Source: Jiangella endophytica (GTDB taxonomy: Bacteria > Actinomycetota > Actinomycetes > Jiangellales > Jiangellaceae). From it: a DNA stretch of 64,000 bases. A program made the position numbers and the translations under genes. Below are positions 35,860-44,780 of the stretch, piece after piece. Numbering within the stretch: position 1 is the stretch's first letter; each line of letters opens with the position of its first letter. The notes below the pieces were generated by a model. The model was not told the origin of the DNA, did not search any database, and was given only the letters and a program-made list of their open reading frames with translations. Where the stretch lies: NCBI RefSeq assembly GCF_003427025.1, contig NZ_QVAI01000013.1:1-64000 (forward strand), in the 5' to 3' direction.

Positions 35860-35888
35860 TGGATCCACTATAGCGAGCCGTGGATCCA
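35860..35888 (-). promoter_or_regulatory. Double GGATCC operator of binding protein 2/dimethylformamidase operon
   Basis: GGATCC at 35861-35866 (TGTGGATCCACT) and 35882-35887 (TGGATCCAATT) start 21 bp apart, 27-53 bp before the start codon. A good -10 hexamer TATAGT (35867-35872, minus strand) abuts the downstream box. Confidence 0.78.
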
Positions 35889-35929
35889 ATTGGGTCACGG
35901 ATGTGTTACACCTGCACAGCCCGCGGACG

Positions 35930-36376
35930 TCACCAGGTCCGCGGGCGCTTCGCGGGCAGCAGATCGGCCGCGGTGACGGCGATCGTCTCGTCGCCGCGCG
36001 TCACCCAGACCCGCGCCTGCGGCCAGTAGTCGCTGAGCAGTTCGGCGCAGACGCCGCACGGCTCGATGACGTGCGTCGTCCCGGCCGGGCGGCGCAGCAC
36101 GCTCACGCAGCTCACCACGGTCGCGGCGGCGCCGGTCGTCGCGGCGTGCGCGACGACGTTGCCGGCGGCCACGCCCTCCGCGCAGACGGCGCTGCGCCGC
36201 GCGGACCCGTCGACGTGCACGCCGAGCTGCACCGACCCGTCGGCCAGCCGCATCGCGGCGACGACCTCGTGCCGGCCGGACGCGTGGACGCGGTCGAGCA
36301 GCTCCATGGCCGCGTCCATCGCCGCGGCGTCGGCGTCGTCCATCTCCGGCGGGCGGGTCAGCGGCGGCCTGCTCAT
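35930..36376 (-). CDS. Cytidine/blasticidin-S deaminase-like protein
   Basis: This 148-residue protein has the zinc deaminase motifs CAE (Cys65, Glu67 in SAVCAEGVAAGN) and PCGVC (Cys107, Cys110 in IEPCGVCAELLSDY), so the active site is intact. The family deaminates cytidine or related heterocycles. Here, last in a catabolic operon, the substrate may be another amidine-like ring or a salvage nucleoside. Its ATG overlaps the stop of a 39-codon reading frame. Confidence 0.85.
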   Translation of the reverse strand: MSRPPLTRPPEMDDADAAAMDAAMELLDRVHASGRHEVVAAMRLADGSVQLGVHVDGSARRSAVCAEGVAAGNVVAHAATTGAAATVVSCVSVLRRPAGTTHVIEPCGVCAELLSDYWPQARVWVTRGDETIAVTAADLLPAKRPRTW

Positions 36377-36492
36377 CGGCGGTCTCCTGGATGAGAACCA
36401 TGATCATGGCGCTGTTCGTACCGCCGGAGCAGCAACAACGGCGCCATGACCCTGGCCCGCGTGGCCTGCCGGTACGTGTCGGACTCACCCAT
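36373..36492 (-). CDS. Possible 39-residue coupled small protein
   Basis: A short reading frame fills the whole gap between the amidohydrolase and the deaminase. Its ATG (36492) follows the amidohydrolase TAG with no intervening base, and its TGA overlaps the deaminase ATG (ATGA). The product begins MGESDTYRQATRARV, has a short hydrophobic core APLLLL and a basic, His-rich end. It has no ribosome site of its own and no recognised family. The exact fit at both ends supports translation, possibly only as a coupling leader. An inverted repeat (36405-36417 with 36438-36450) lies inside it. Confidence 0.35.
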   Translation of the reverse strand: MGESDTYRQATRARVMAPLLLLRRYEQRHDHGSHPGDRR

Positions 36493-37257
36493 CTAGGCGT
36501 CGATGCCGAGCAGCGCGGCGATGTTGCCGCCCTCGACGCGGGCCCGATCGGCCACGTCGGGGATCGCCTTCGCGATCTTCAGCCGCTCGATGTCGAAGTC
36601 CGACCCCGGCCACTCGGTGCCCATGAGGATCCGCTCGGCGCCGAGCCGCGCGTAGGCGCGCTTGACGTCGGCCATGAGGGTGGCCGACGTCTCGAGGTAG
36701 ATGTGCGGCCGGCGCTCGGCGACGATGATCGCCTCCGGCACGTTCCAGACCGCGCCCATGTGGGCGATGATCGTGGGCACGTCCGGGTGGTCCTTGGCGA
36801 CCTCCTCGATGGCGAACGGCGCGCAGAACGCGTCGTCCAGGGCGTTGATCAGCACGACCATCCCGTGCGTCGCGCACGCCCGGAAGACCGGGTCGAGCAG
36901 ACCGTGGTCGGCCACGTGGTAGCCGTGCAGGCTCGGATGCAGCTTGAGACCGCGGATGCCGGCCTCCGCCAGGCGGCGGATCTCGTCGAGCGCGCCGTCG
37001 GCCTGCGGCATGACCTGGCCGAAGCCGATGAACCGGTCGGGACGGGAGTCCTGCATCGCGATGATGAAGTCGTTCTCGATGCGCTGCGAGAGCGAGCACA
37101 CCATGGCCATGTCGACACCAGCGGCGTCCATGCTGGTCAGGATCCGCTGCGGGTCGAAGGGCACGTACGGAGGCGGCTCCTCGCCCGGCCGGGACCCCGT
37201 GAGGTAGTCCGAGCGGCCACGCACGTCCTGGGTCGTGTTGTAGGCGTCGATGATCAT
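36493..37257 (-). CDS. Amidohydrolase family 2 protein lacking the N-terminal HxH
   Basis: This 254-residue TIM-barrel protein begins MIIDAYNTTQDV where most relatives have DxHxH. The later barrel residues are present: LKLHPSLHGY, IIAHMGAVWN and a final strand MGTEWPGSDF. Without the first two histidines, metal binding may be altered or lost. Amidohydrolase-2 proteins include decarboxylases and hydrolases. ATG 37257 shares one base with the preceding stop (TGATG), so it is coupled to binding protein 3. Confidence 0.83.
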   Translation of the reverse strand: MIIDAYNTTQDVRGRSDYLTGSRPGEEPPPYVPFDPQRILTSMDAAGVDMAMVCSLSQRIENDFIIAMQDSRPDRFIGFGQVMPQADGALDEIRRLAEAGIRGLKLHPSLHGYHVADHGLLDPVFRACATHGMVVLINALDDAFCAPFAIEEVAKDHPDVPTIIAHMGAVWNVPEAIIVAERRPHIYLETSATLMADVKRAYARLGAERILMGTEWPGSDFDIERLKIAKAIPDVADRARVEGGNIAALLGIDA

Positions 37258-38324
37258 CAGCCGGCCAGCCATTCCGTGTAGGCGTCGAGCATCGCCTGCT
37301 TGTTGTCGGCGCGCCACTGCTCGTTCCACGGAATCACGACGTCCTCGTGCTCGGGCGAGTTGGCGAGCGTCGCGGCGAACTCCGGGTCGAGGTGGTCGAA
37401 CACCTCGGAGTTCACCGGTCCGTAGCCGGTGCGCTCGACGAACACCGCCTGATGCTCCGGGTCGTTCATCCACTCCGCGAGCGCGAGGACGGCGTCGGGG
37501 TTGCTCGACTCCGCCGGGACGACGAAGCCCTGCGGAGTCGTGAACGCCTGGTTCCACTGCACGGTGACGTCCTGCCCGGCGTTGCTCAGGGCGGTGAACT
37601 GGCCGGTCACCGTCACGGCGATCGCCGTGCTGCCGCTGGCCAGCAGCTGCTGCACCTCGGCGTAGGACTGGTAGAAGACCAGGTCGTCGCGGATCGTGTC
37701 GAGCTTCGCGATGGCCCGCTCGAGGTCGAGCGGGTAGAGGTCCTCGGGCGCGACACCGTCGGCGAGCAGCGCGATCTCGTAAGAGGAGTCGTAGAAGGGC
37801 GGCTGGCCCGGCCACGCGCGTTTGCCCGGGTACTTCTGCGTGTCGAAGAAGTCGGCCCAGTCCTGCGGACCGCCGTCGGGGAAGGTCTCGGTGAGCCAGC
37901 CCTGCGCCATGCCGAGGTAGAAGCCGCCCATCAGGTAAGGGCTCAGCTCGTCCGGCAGCAGGTCCGACCGCGCCGCCTCCGGCAGCTCCCGTGCGCCGCC
38001 GGCATAGTTCAGCGGCTCGGCCGCGCTGACCTGGAAGACGTCGTAGTCGCCGTCCTCGCCCTCGAGCATCGGGTAGGAGACGGCGTCCTCGATCGGAACG
38101 GAGGTCACCTCGACGCCGTGCTCCTCGGCGAAGCCGTCGAAGTACGCGACCTGCCGGCTCTCGTTCGTCGGGCCGCCGAAGTCGGCCCAGATGACCGAGC
38201 CGCCGATGCCGCCGTCGGACGTGACGTCGTCGGACGAACCGGTGCAGCCCGCGACGAGGGCGCCGGCCGCGATCAATGCGAAGCCGGAGGCGGCGAGCCG
38301 CCGGCCGTGAACGTGGGAGGTCAT
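37257..38324 (-). CDS. ABC transporter substrate-binding lipoprotein 3, PotD-like
   Basis: This 355-residue lipoprotein has lipobox LVAGC (about 26), SGGSVIWADFGGPTNESRQVAYFDGF-type N-terminal strands and DWADFFDTQKYPGKRAWPG. It is very close to binding protein 1 over the whole length, and much of the C-terminal 120 residues can be aligned by eye (GPVNSEVFDHL, NSPEHEDVV). It has no adjacent permease and is embedded in a catabolic operon, 54 bp after the amidase gene. Confidence 0.91.
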   Translation of the reverse strand: MTSHVHGRRLAASGFALIAAGALVAGCTGSSDDVTSDGGIGGSVIWADFGGPTNESRQVAYFDGFAEEHGVEVTSVPIEDAVSYPMLEGEDGDYDVFQVSAAEPLNYAGGARELPEAARSDLLPDELSPYLMGGFYLGMAQGWLTETFPDGGPQDWADFFDTQKYPGKRAWPGQPPFYDSSYEIALLADGVAPEDLYPLDLERAIAKLDTIRDDLVFYQSYAEVQQLLASGSTAIAVTVTGQFTALSNAGQDVTVQWNQAFTTPQGFVVPAESSNPDAVLALAEWMNDPEHQAVFVERTGYGPVNSEVFDHLDPEFAATLANSPEHEDVVIPWNEQWRADNKQAMLDAYTEWLAG

Positions 38325-38378
38325 GTCAGCACGCTCCTCTTGCTGAGGTGGTGAGGTCCGCGGCGCTGCGGATCGCTG

Positions 38379-39797
38379 TCAGAGCCCGGGGCGACGGCGG
38401 ATGTGGCCGAGTGCCGCCTCGATGCCCGCAGTGGCGCACAGCAGGTCGAACTCGCCGCGGTGGCGGCCGACCACCTGGAGCCCGACGGGTCGTCCGTCGC
38501 TGAAGCCACCGGGCGTGACGACGACGGGGTGGGCGGTGACGGTGAACCGGTTCGCCAGCATCTGCCAGCGGAAGTACCGGTCGTACACGACGTCGCCGAC
38601 GCGGTCGACCCACTCCACCTCGGCGGGCGGGGCCACCACCGGGGTCGCGGGGGCGATCAGCACGTCGACGTCGTCGAAGAGTCGCTCGGTGCGCCGGAAG
38701 ATCTCGGTCCGCACGCGCAGCGCGTCGGCCAGCTGGGCCGCCGTGAGCCGCTCCCCCTGCCGGATGTTGCGCAGCAGGTCGGGGCGGAGCAGGTCCGGCC
38801 GCTTCGCGGCGTCGTCACGGCCGAAGGCGAAGAAGCCGAACATCTCGATCGTCTCCCACGCCTCCTCGGCGTCGGCCAGTTCCGGCTCGAGATCGACGAT
38901 CGGGAACCCGGCGGCGTCCAGCGTGTCTTTGGCAGCGGCGTGCGCCGCGGCGATCTCCGCGCTGATCGGCACTCCGTCCGCCGTCGCGCTCCACCCGATC
39001 CGCACGCTCGGCGGCGCCGCCGGGGCGACCTCCAGGAAGCGTGCGGGATCCTCGGGGATGGAGATCGGCGCGTACCGGTCGGCGCCGCTCATCGCCGCGA
39101 GACCGAGCGCTGCGTCCAGGCTGGATCGCGCCATGGGGCCGAGCACACCGTGCGCCGTCCAGCCGTTGTCCGGCCGGCCGCTCGCGACGCGGCCGGGGGT
39201 CGGGCGGACGCCGACGACGTTGCAGAACGCCGCCGGGTAGCGCAGGCTGCCGCCGCTGTCGGAGCCGTCGGCGATGGGCAGCATGCCGGCCGCCAGCGCC
39301 GCGGCGGCGCCTCCGCTCGATCCGCCCGCGTGACGGGACGGGTCGTACGGGTTGCGGCAGACGCCGTGCAGCGGGTTGAACGTCAGCGTCCCCAGCCCGT
39401 GCTCCGGCGTGTTCGTCTTGCCGACGATGATCGCGCCCGCGTCGCGCAGGCGGCGCACCATCAGGGCGTCCCGGGTCGCGGGCGGCGCGTCGGCATGGGC
39501 GGCCGAACCGTGCGTCGTCGGCAGGCCGGCGACGTCCATGAGGTCCTTCACCGCGGTCGGGAGGCCGTGCAGGACGCCGACCTCGTCGCCGCGGGCGACG
39601 GCACGGTCGGCGGCCCGCGCCGCCGCAAGCGCGTCGGCCTCCGGGACCATCGTGACGATCGCCCCGATCGCGTCGTTGGTCTCGGCGATGCGCTCCAGGT
39701 GCGCGCGCATGACCTCCTCGGCCGAGATCTCGCGGGCGCGGATGCCGCGGGCGAGGTCCGTGGCGCTCCACCAGTGCAGCGGGCTGTCGGTCGTCAT
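38379..39797 (-). CDS. Amidase (amidase-signature family)
   Basis: This 472-residue cytoplasmic amidase has an intact Lys-cisSer-Ser triad: Lys84 in TAVKDLMDVAG, Ser160 in HAGGSSGGAA and Ser184 in DSGGSLRYPAA. The family hydrolyses linear amides to acid and ammonia or amine. It has no C-terminal AtzF-type domain, so it is distinct from the allophanate-type amidase at 14575. ATG 39797 overlaps the phosphotriesterase-like stop (ATGA). Confidence 0.9.
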   Translation of the reverse strand: MTTDSPLHWWSATDLARGIRAREISAEEVMRAHLERIAETNDAIGAIVTMVPEADALAAARAADRAVARGDEVGVLHGLPTAVKDLMDVAGLPTTHGSAAHADAPPATRDALMVRRLRDAGAIIVGKTNTPEHGLGTLTFNPLHGVCRNPYDPSRHAGGSSGGAAAALAAGMLPIADGSDSGGSLRYPAAFCNVVGVRPTPGRVASGRPDNGWTAHGVLGPMARSSLDAALGLAAMSGADRYAPISIPEDPARFLEVAPAAPPSVRIGWSATADGVPISAEIAAAHAAAKDTLDAAGFPIVDLEPELADAEEAWETIEMFGFFAFGRDDAAKRPDLLRPDLLRNIRQGERLTAAQLADALRVRTEIFRRTERLFDDVDVLIAPATPVVAPPAEVEWVDRVGDVVYDRYFRWQMLANRFTVTAHPVVVTPGGFSDGRPVGLQVVGRHRGEFDLLCATAGIEAALGHIRRRPGL

Positions 39798-40813
39798 GCG
39801 ACTCCGTTCGTCCGGTCCAGCAGCGCGGCGGGACGCGCGATGAGCATGTCGTCGATCCGTTCCGGCGCGACGCCCAGGCGGGCGAGGGCGGGAACGACCC
39901 GGCGCACGACGTGCGCGTAACCCATGCCGCCGTAGCGGGTGAGCTGTCCCTTGGTCCACACCGAGCAGGTCAGCGTGACCGCGGCGGCGGGACGGTCGCC
40001 GAGCAGCCCGCAGAGGGCGTCGATGCGCTCGCCGTCGGTGGCGTCGCGCGCGCCGTCGGCGAAGTAGTGCTCGCTGCCGAAGGCGAACTCGACGACCGCG
40101 CCGGTGTCGGCGAGCTCGCGTACGTACCCGCCGTCGAGCACCTTGTCGGCGTTGCAGAACAGCACGCGCGACGGGTCCAGCCCTTCGGCCGCCAGGAGCT
40201 CCGCGACCTCCGGGCCGCGACGCGCCCGGGCGTCGAGCCTGATGCTCACGGCCGCGTTCGCCGCGGCGGCCGCCCGGGCTGCGGCGCGCAGGGCACGGCC
40301 CTCGGCGGGCGTGATCCGGTCGCTCGTGCCGAGCAGCCCCAGCAGGCCCGCACGGAAGTCCGTGCCCGGGACGGCGCTGGTGAGCGCCGTCGTGAACGCG
40401 CGCTCCATCTCGGCCTCGGTCTGCACGGCCCACCAGCGCGGCAGCGTCTTGTCGATGTAGCTGCCATAGGCGGCGACGATGTGGACCCCCGTGGCACGCG
40501 AGACCGCCGGGAGGTCGGCGTGGCGCGGGCCCATCCCCCATGACGTCGCCTCCACGATCGTGCCGAGTCCCGCCGCCACGGCGTCGCTCAGCTCGGCGAC
40601 CGCGGTCCGCGCCGAGTCGAGGGTGAGGTTGTCCGGCAGCGACAGGTAGCTCCACCGCAGGTCGCCCAGGATCTCCGGGCGCAGCGGGCCGTCGAGGGTG
40701 CCGCCCTCGCGGGTCAGGCGCACCAGGCCGCGTGCGTCGGTGAAGACGTGCTCGTTCGTCGCGACGCGGCCGAGGCTCGACGCCTCGACCGGGCCGAGGA
40801 CGGTCTCGATCAT
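39794..40813 (-). CDS. Phosphotriesterase-family protein, metal ligands lost
   Basis: This 339-residue protein is the same length as the paralogue at 22399 and similarly degenerate. The first HxH is reduced to NEH (VATNEHVFTD), the bridging Glu is Leu (LLGLLGTS), the His ligands are Arg and Asn (VSIRLDAR; LFCNADKVLD) and the Asp is Ser (TCSVWTKGQL). The fold is kept, including GGMGYAHVVRRVVPAL. It is probably a binding or structural protein, or a metal-independent enzyme. It is coupled by ATGA overlaps on both sides. Confidence 0.85.
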   Translation of the reverse strand: MIETVLGPVEASSLGRVATNEHVFTDARGLVRLTREGGTLDGPLRPEILGDLRWSYLSLPDNLTLDSARTAVAELSDAVAAGLGTIVEATSWGMGPRHADLPAVSRATGVHIVAAYGSYIDKTLPRWWAVQTEAEMERAFTTALTSAVPGTDFRAGLLGLLGTSDRITPAEGRALRAAARAAAAANAAVSIRLDARARRGPEVAELLAAEGLDPSRVLFCNADKVLDGGYVRELADTGAVVEFAFGSEHYFADGARDATDGERIDALCGLLGDRPAAAVTLTCSVWTKGQLTRYGGMGYAHVVRRVVPALARLGVAPERIDDMLIARPAALLDRTNGVA

Positions 40814-42147
40814 CGAGCCGTCACGTCATGGACGGTGCGCCCGCCGACGTCGGTCCGCAGCACCCGCAGGGCGCGCAGCTCGTCCGTCGCGACCGTCGTC
40901 GGATCGTCGGACCACAGCGCCCAGTCCGCGAGGCGCCCGGCCCGCAGCAGCCCGCGGGTCGACTCGGCGAAGGCCGCGTAGGCCGCGCCCGTCGTGTAGG
41001 CGGCCAGCGCCTCCTCGACGGTGATCGCCTCGTCCAGGCTCAGCGGCCGGTCCTCGCCACGGACCCGCCGGGTGACGGCCTGCCACATGAGGTGGCGCGG
41101 ATCGAAGGCGAAGAACGGCCCGTCCGAGCCGAACGCCACGACGGCGCCGGCGTCGAGCCAGCTCCGCACCGGGTTGGCGTGCTCGGCCCGCTCCCCCAGC
41201 GCGGCGCGCAGCCCTGCGCCGTTGTGCCAGATGATCGACGGCTGCAACGAGGCGATGGCACCGGCGCGCGCGGCGATCGCGATCGTCTCCGGTGCCGGTT
41301 CGAGGTACCCGTGGATGATCTGGAACCGTCGCTGCGCGACCGCGTCGCCCGCGGCCGCGTACTCGCGCGCGACCAGGGCGATGGCCGCGCCGCCGACCGC
41401 GTGCGTGCCCACGCCCCAGCCGTGCTCCGCGCAGAAGCGCACGAGCCGCGCGAAGTCCTCGTCGGAGATCCGCTGCAGTCCCAGGTAGCCGCTCTCGTCC
41501 CACGGCCGCTCCAACAGCGCCTGGCCCTTCAGCGCCTCGCCGTCGGCATAGACCTTGATCGGGCCGATGCGCAGCTCGTCGTCGCCGAAGCCGGTGGACA
41601 CGCCGGTGCCCTCCAGGTGCGCGATGACGGCGTCGACGTCGGGCGTCGCCGTGGAACCGAGCTCGAGGTAGGGCATCGCGACGGTGCGCATCGTCAGCTC
41701 GCCGCGCCGGTGGGTCTCCTGGTAGCCGCGCATCTCGTCGACGGTCGTCGCCGGGTCGACGATGCCGGTGACACCCAGCTGATGGAACAGGCTCTGGGCG
41801 ACACCAACGGCCTCGACCCGCTCGTCGAGCGTGGGCGGCTGCGCGCGGGGCCACCCCTCGTCGTGGAAGGTCCGGTCCATGGTCTCGATGAACTCGTCGA
41901 GACCGGCACCGTCGGGCAGGTAGGTCAGGGCCTTGAGACCGCCCCGCTGCATGTGCAGGTGGGCGTCGATGAGGCCGGGCAGGATGACGCCGTCGTGCGT
42001 CTCCTCCGGCGTGCCCGCGGGTACGGCCGCGCGCACCTCGGCGGCCGTCCCGACCGCGACGACGCGGTCGCCCGCCACGGCCATCGCCTCGGCGCGCGGG
42101 CGGTTCGGGTCCATCGTGAGCACCGGCGCGACGTGGATCCGGGTCAT
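40810..42147 (-). CDS. Amidohydrolase family 3 (YtcJ/NfdA-like)
   Basis: This 445-residue enzyme has metal motifs DAHLHMQRGG, IGPIKVYADGEALKG, GVGTHAVGGAAI, QIIHGYLEP and AFGSDGPFF, all intact. It is about 80 residues shorter than the paralogue at 33136. Both have the N-terminal pattern ending in TMD followed by RP-x-AEAM. It could deformylate or deacylate N-substituted amides. ATGA overlaps couple it to its neighbours on both sides. Confidence 0.87.
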   Translation of the reverse strand: MTRIHVAPVLTMDPNRPRAEAMAVAGDRVVAVGTAAEVRAAVPAGTPEETHDGVILPGLIDAHLHMQRGGLKALTYLPDGAGLDEFIETMDRTFHDEGWPRAQPPTLDERVEAVGVAQSLFHQLGVTGIVDPATTVDEMRGYQETHRRGELTMRTVAMPYLELGSTATPDVDAVIAHLEGTGVSTGFGDDELRIGPIKVYADGEALKGQALLERPWDESGYLGLQRISDEDFARLVRFCAEHGWGVGTHAVGGAAIALVAREYAAAGDAVAQRRFQIIHGYLEPAPETIAIAARAGAIASLQPSIIWHNGAGLRAALGERAEHANPVRSWLDAGAVVAFGSDGPFFAFDPRHLMWQAVTRRVRGEDRPLSLDEAITVEEALAAYTTGAAYAAFAESTRGLLRAGRLADWALWSDDPTTVATDELRALRVLRTDVGGRTVHDVTAR

Positions 42148-43862
42148 GCGACCACCGCCTGGGCCGGCTGGCGCGGGTCGGCGGCGGACTCGAGGAAACC
42201 GGTCCGGGCGTTGCGGTAGATGGCCTCCACTGCCGCGGCGTCGCGGGTGAAGGCGGGCCAGCGGCGCACGTCGTGCCCCCGCCGTCGCAGCTCGGCGTCG
42301 ACCGCGGGATCGAAGCGGTCCTCCAGGAAGACGTGCGCCGCCAGGTAGTCGAACGGCGCGAACGAGTTCGGGAAGCTCCAGGTCGAGAAGCGCGGCGCGT
42401 TCACCGCCTCCTGCAGCTCCATGCCGAAGTGGAAGGCGTTGAGGAAGACCTGGAGCATCGCCTGCACCTGCATGTCGCCGCCCGGGCAGCCGAACGGCAG
42501 CACGCTGCCGTCGTCGCGCACCGCGATGGCCGGGTTGGGGGTCAGCCGTGGCCGTTTGCCCGGAGCGACCCCGGACGGATGCGCGGGGTCCGGGCGCGAC
42601 TGCAGGCCACGCAACGACGGCACGAACCCGGTGCCGGGGACGACCGGCGCGGTCGACGCGCCGTCGGACGGCGTGGCCGAGAACGCGTTGCCCCACCGGT
42701 CGACCACGCAGACGTAGCTCGTCCCGCCCTCGCCGATGTGCCGCACCTCCTCCGCGCTGATCGCCTCGGGCAGCGCCTGCGACTCGCCGAACAGCGCCGG
42801 TGGCAGGCCCTCGTAGGCGCGCTCGGCGTCGATGGCGGCCGCCCGTGCGGCGATGTGCTCCTCGCCGAGCAGCCGATCCAGCGGGACGTCGACGAAGGCG
42901 GGGTCGCCGAAGTGGTGCTCGCGGTCGGCGAAGACGCCCTTGAGTGCCTCGATGACCGTGTGGACGTACTCGGCGCCGTTGTGCGCCAGCCCGTCCAGGC
43001 CGTGCCGCTCCAGAATCAGCAGCGCCTCCGCGAGGATCGGCCCCTGGCACCACGCCCCGCAGGTCAGCAGCGTGAAGTCGCGCCAGCGGGTCTCGACGAC
43101 CGGCTCGTACCGCGACCGGAACTCCGCGAGGTCGTCACGGCGCAGGTACCCGCCGTTGGCCTCGTGGTAGGCCACGATGAGGTCGGCGATCTCGCCCTCG
43201 TAGAACGCCGCGCGAGCGGCCTCGAGGCCGGCCGCCCGGTCGCCGCCGGCCCGCCCCTCGGCGTCGATCATGGTCTGGATCGTGCGGGCGAGGTCGGTCT
43301 GGACGAAGCGCTCCCCGACCCGCGGCGGCCGGCCACCGGGCAGGTAGATCGCCTCGTTGGCGGCCCATCGCCGGTAGCCCGCCTGCCGCTTCGCGATGCC
43401 GTCGGCCAGCAGCGGGAACACCGCGAACCCGTCCCTCGCCAGCCTGAGCGCGGAGTCGGCGACCTGCGCGAACGTCATCGTCCCGTGGTCGCGCAGCGCC
43501 GTGATCCAGGCGTCGGGAGCGGCCGGGACGACGGTGCGCAGAATGCCGGTGGGAATGGTCGCGCCGTGCTCGGTCATGAAGAGGTCGGCCGGCAGCCGCC
43601 GCGGCCAGACGCCCAGTCCGTCGAGGCTCACGGTGGTGCCGTCGGCGAGGCGGATCATGATGGGCGCGACGCCGGCGAAGTTCACCTCGTCGGCGTGCAG
43701 CACGGCCAGCGCCATGCCCGCGCAGCACCCGGCGTCGACCGCGTTGCCGCCCGCCTCGAGGATCGCGAACGCCGCCGACGACGCCAGATAGTGTCCCGAC
43801 GACGCGGAGTGCCGCGTGCCGAGCAGCGTCGGGTTCGGGACCGGCCAGGTGGGTGGCGTCAT
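42144..43862 (-). CDS. Gamma-glutamyltransferase-family Ntn hydrolase
   Basis: This 572-residue precursor has the GGT fold. The predicted self-cleavage nucleophile is Thr381 in GEGGTSYVCVVDRWGNAFS, and the downstream GKRPRLTPNPAIAV and GCPGGDMQVQAMLQV motifs match the small subunit. There is no signal peptide, unlike periplasmic GGT, so it works in the cytoplasm, perhaps on gamma-glutamyl amides or as an acylase or oxamate-type hydrolase. It is first in the operon under the operator at 43906. Confidence 0.88.
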   Translation of the reverse strand: MTPPTWPVPNPTLLGTRHSASSGHYLASSAAFAILEAGGNAVDAGCCAGMALAVLHADEVNFAGVAPIMIRLADGTTVSLDGLGVWPRRLPADLFMTEHGATIPTGILRTVVPAAPDAWITALRDHGTMTFAQVADSALRLARDGFAVFPLLADGIAKRQAGYRRWAANEAIYLPGGRPPRVGERFVQTDLARTIQTMIDAEGRAGGDRAAGLEAARAAFYEGEIADLIVAYHEANGGYLRRDDLAEFRSRYEPVVETRWRDFTLLTCGAWCQGPILAEALLILERHGLDGLAHNGAEYVHTVIEALKGVFADREHHFGDPAFVDVPLDRLLGEEHIAARAAAIDAERAYEGLPPALFGESQALPEAISAEEVRHIGEGGTSYVCVVDRWGNAFSATPSDGASTAPVVPGTGFVPSLRGLQSRPDPAHPSGVAPGKRPRLTPNPAIAVRDDGSVLPFGCPGGDMQVQAMLQVFLNAFHFGMELQEAVNAPRFSTWSFPNSFAPFDYLAAHVFLEDRFDPAVDAELRRRGHDVRRWPAFTRDAAAVEAIYRNARTGFLESAADPRQPAQAVVA

Positions 43863-43904
43863 GGTCGAGCCTTCCTCCGAGATGTGGGCGCCGCATCGTC
43901 GTCT

Positions 43905-43933
43905 CGGATCCTATTATCTCCAGATTGGATCCA
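43905..43933 (-). promoter_or_regulatory. Double GGATCC operator of GGT/amidase operon
   Basis: GGATCC at 43906-43911 and 43927-43932 (ATTGGATCCACA) start 21 bp apart, 44-70 bp before the GGT start. A GATAAT -10-like hexamer (43913-43918, minus strand) lies one base from the downstream box. Confidence 0.78.
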
Positions 43934-44058
43934 CAACTCGCTTGAGGGCCGAGCCGCGCCAGCACGGTGGATGACGGTCGGGGTGTCGCGGGCGTTGGTG
44001 CCGGTGGCGTTGTGCGGGGAGGTTCGCCGCGTTGGCCCGGGGTTTGCGACAGTTGGCC

Positions 44059-44751
44059 GTCCCCCTGCTGCCGATTGTCTGAGCCGCGAGGGTGCGCCTC
44101 AAGTCCGCGGCCTCTGCTGGGTGCTGTTCGCTGGTGTTGGGGGCCTTGGACTTGACCCGCGCCCTCGCGGTCTCAGTGCGGGCAGCTATCAGGGGGACGG
44201 GGGGAGTGCGGGCACCGCCCGCGGGTGCACGGTTGCCTGGGGCTGGCGGGCGTTCGCCGTCTTGCGCCGTTGATCGTGGCGTGACGGTGGCCCTATGCCG
44301 CCTGCGACGCTCCCCTGGGGGCGTCTGGTTGGTGATCGGGGCCGTCGCGGTAGGTGTGGTGTCCGGTGGGTGAGATTCCTCGGCGATCTGGGGGCCTTGC
44401 CTAGGAGTGTGTTCGCTCTGCGAGGCATGCATGCCTGGTGGAGGGGGAGAACGCCTGGTGAAGTAAGCGATCGTTGATGATCATGGCTGTCCACAAGCCA
44501 CCACCGGTACCAGCAGCCCCAACGGCACCGGTGGTGTCGAGGCGACGGCCGCCGATGGGCCGGTCCACGTCCGCGAACGACCGTGATGTCGGCTGCGGAG
44601 CCTGAGGTGTGCCCAGACTCGCCCCGTCCCCCTGATAGCTGCCACGTTCTTGGCCGCGGGTGCGCGGGTCAAGCGGTCGTCGCCGCGCGAAGCGCCATCA
44701 AGTCCGCTTGAGGCGCGCACCCGCGGCCAAGAAAATGGGCAGCAGGGGGAC
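44059..44751 (-). repeat. Large intergenic repeat, copy 2 (inverted orientation)
   Basis: Terminal palindromic blocks 44059-44198 and 44626-44751 flank a core homologous to copies 1 and 3 but reversed. The core shows GCGATCGTTGATGATCATGG and AGGCATGCATGCCT. The whole gap from the GGT promoter to 44944 (about 1 kb) is this repeat plus its tandem array. It lies downstream of the operon ending at 44945 and upstream of the GGT promoter. Confidence 0.85.
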
Positions 44752-44780
44752 GGCGAACGCGGCAGACCCAAGGAACGGCA

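Noticed and set aside
42130-42147. GGATCC near the start of the amidohydrolase at 42147
   Set aside because: It is single, inside codons 1-6, and has no partner at 21 bp. Other single GGATCC sites in genes (for example near 3398, 15850, 28325) were rejected for the same reason.
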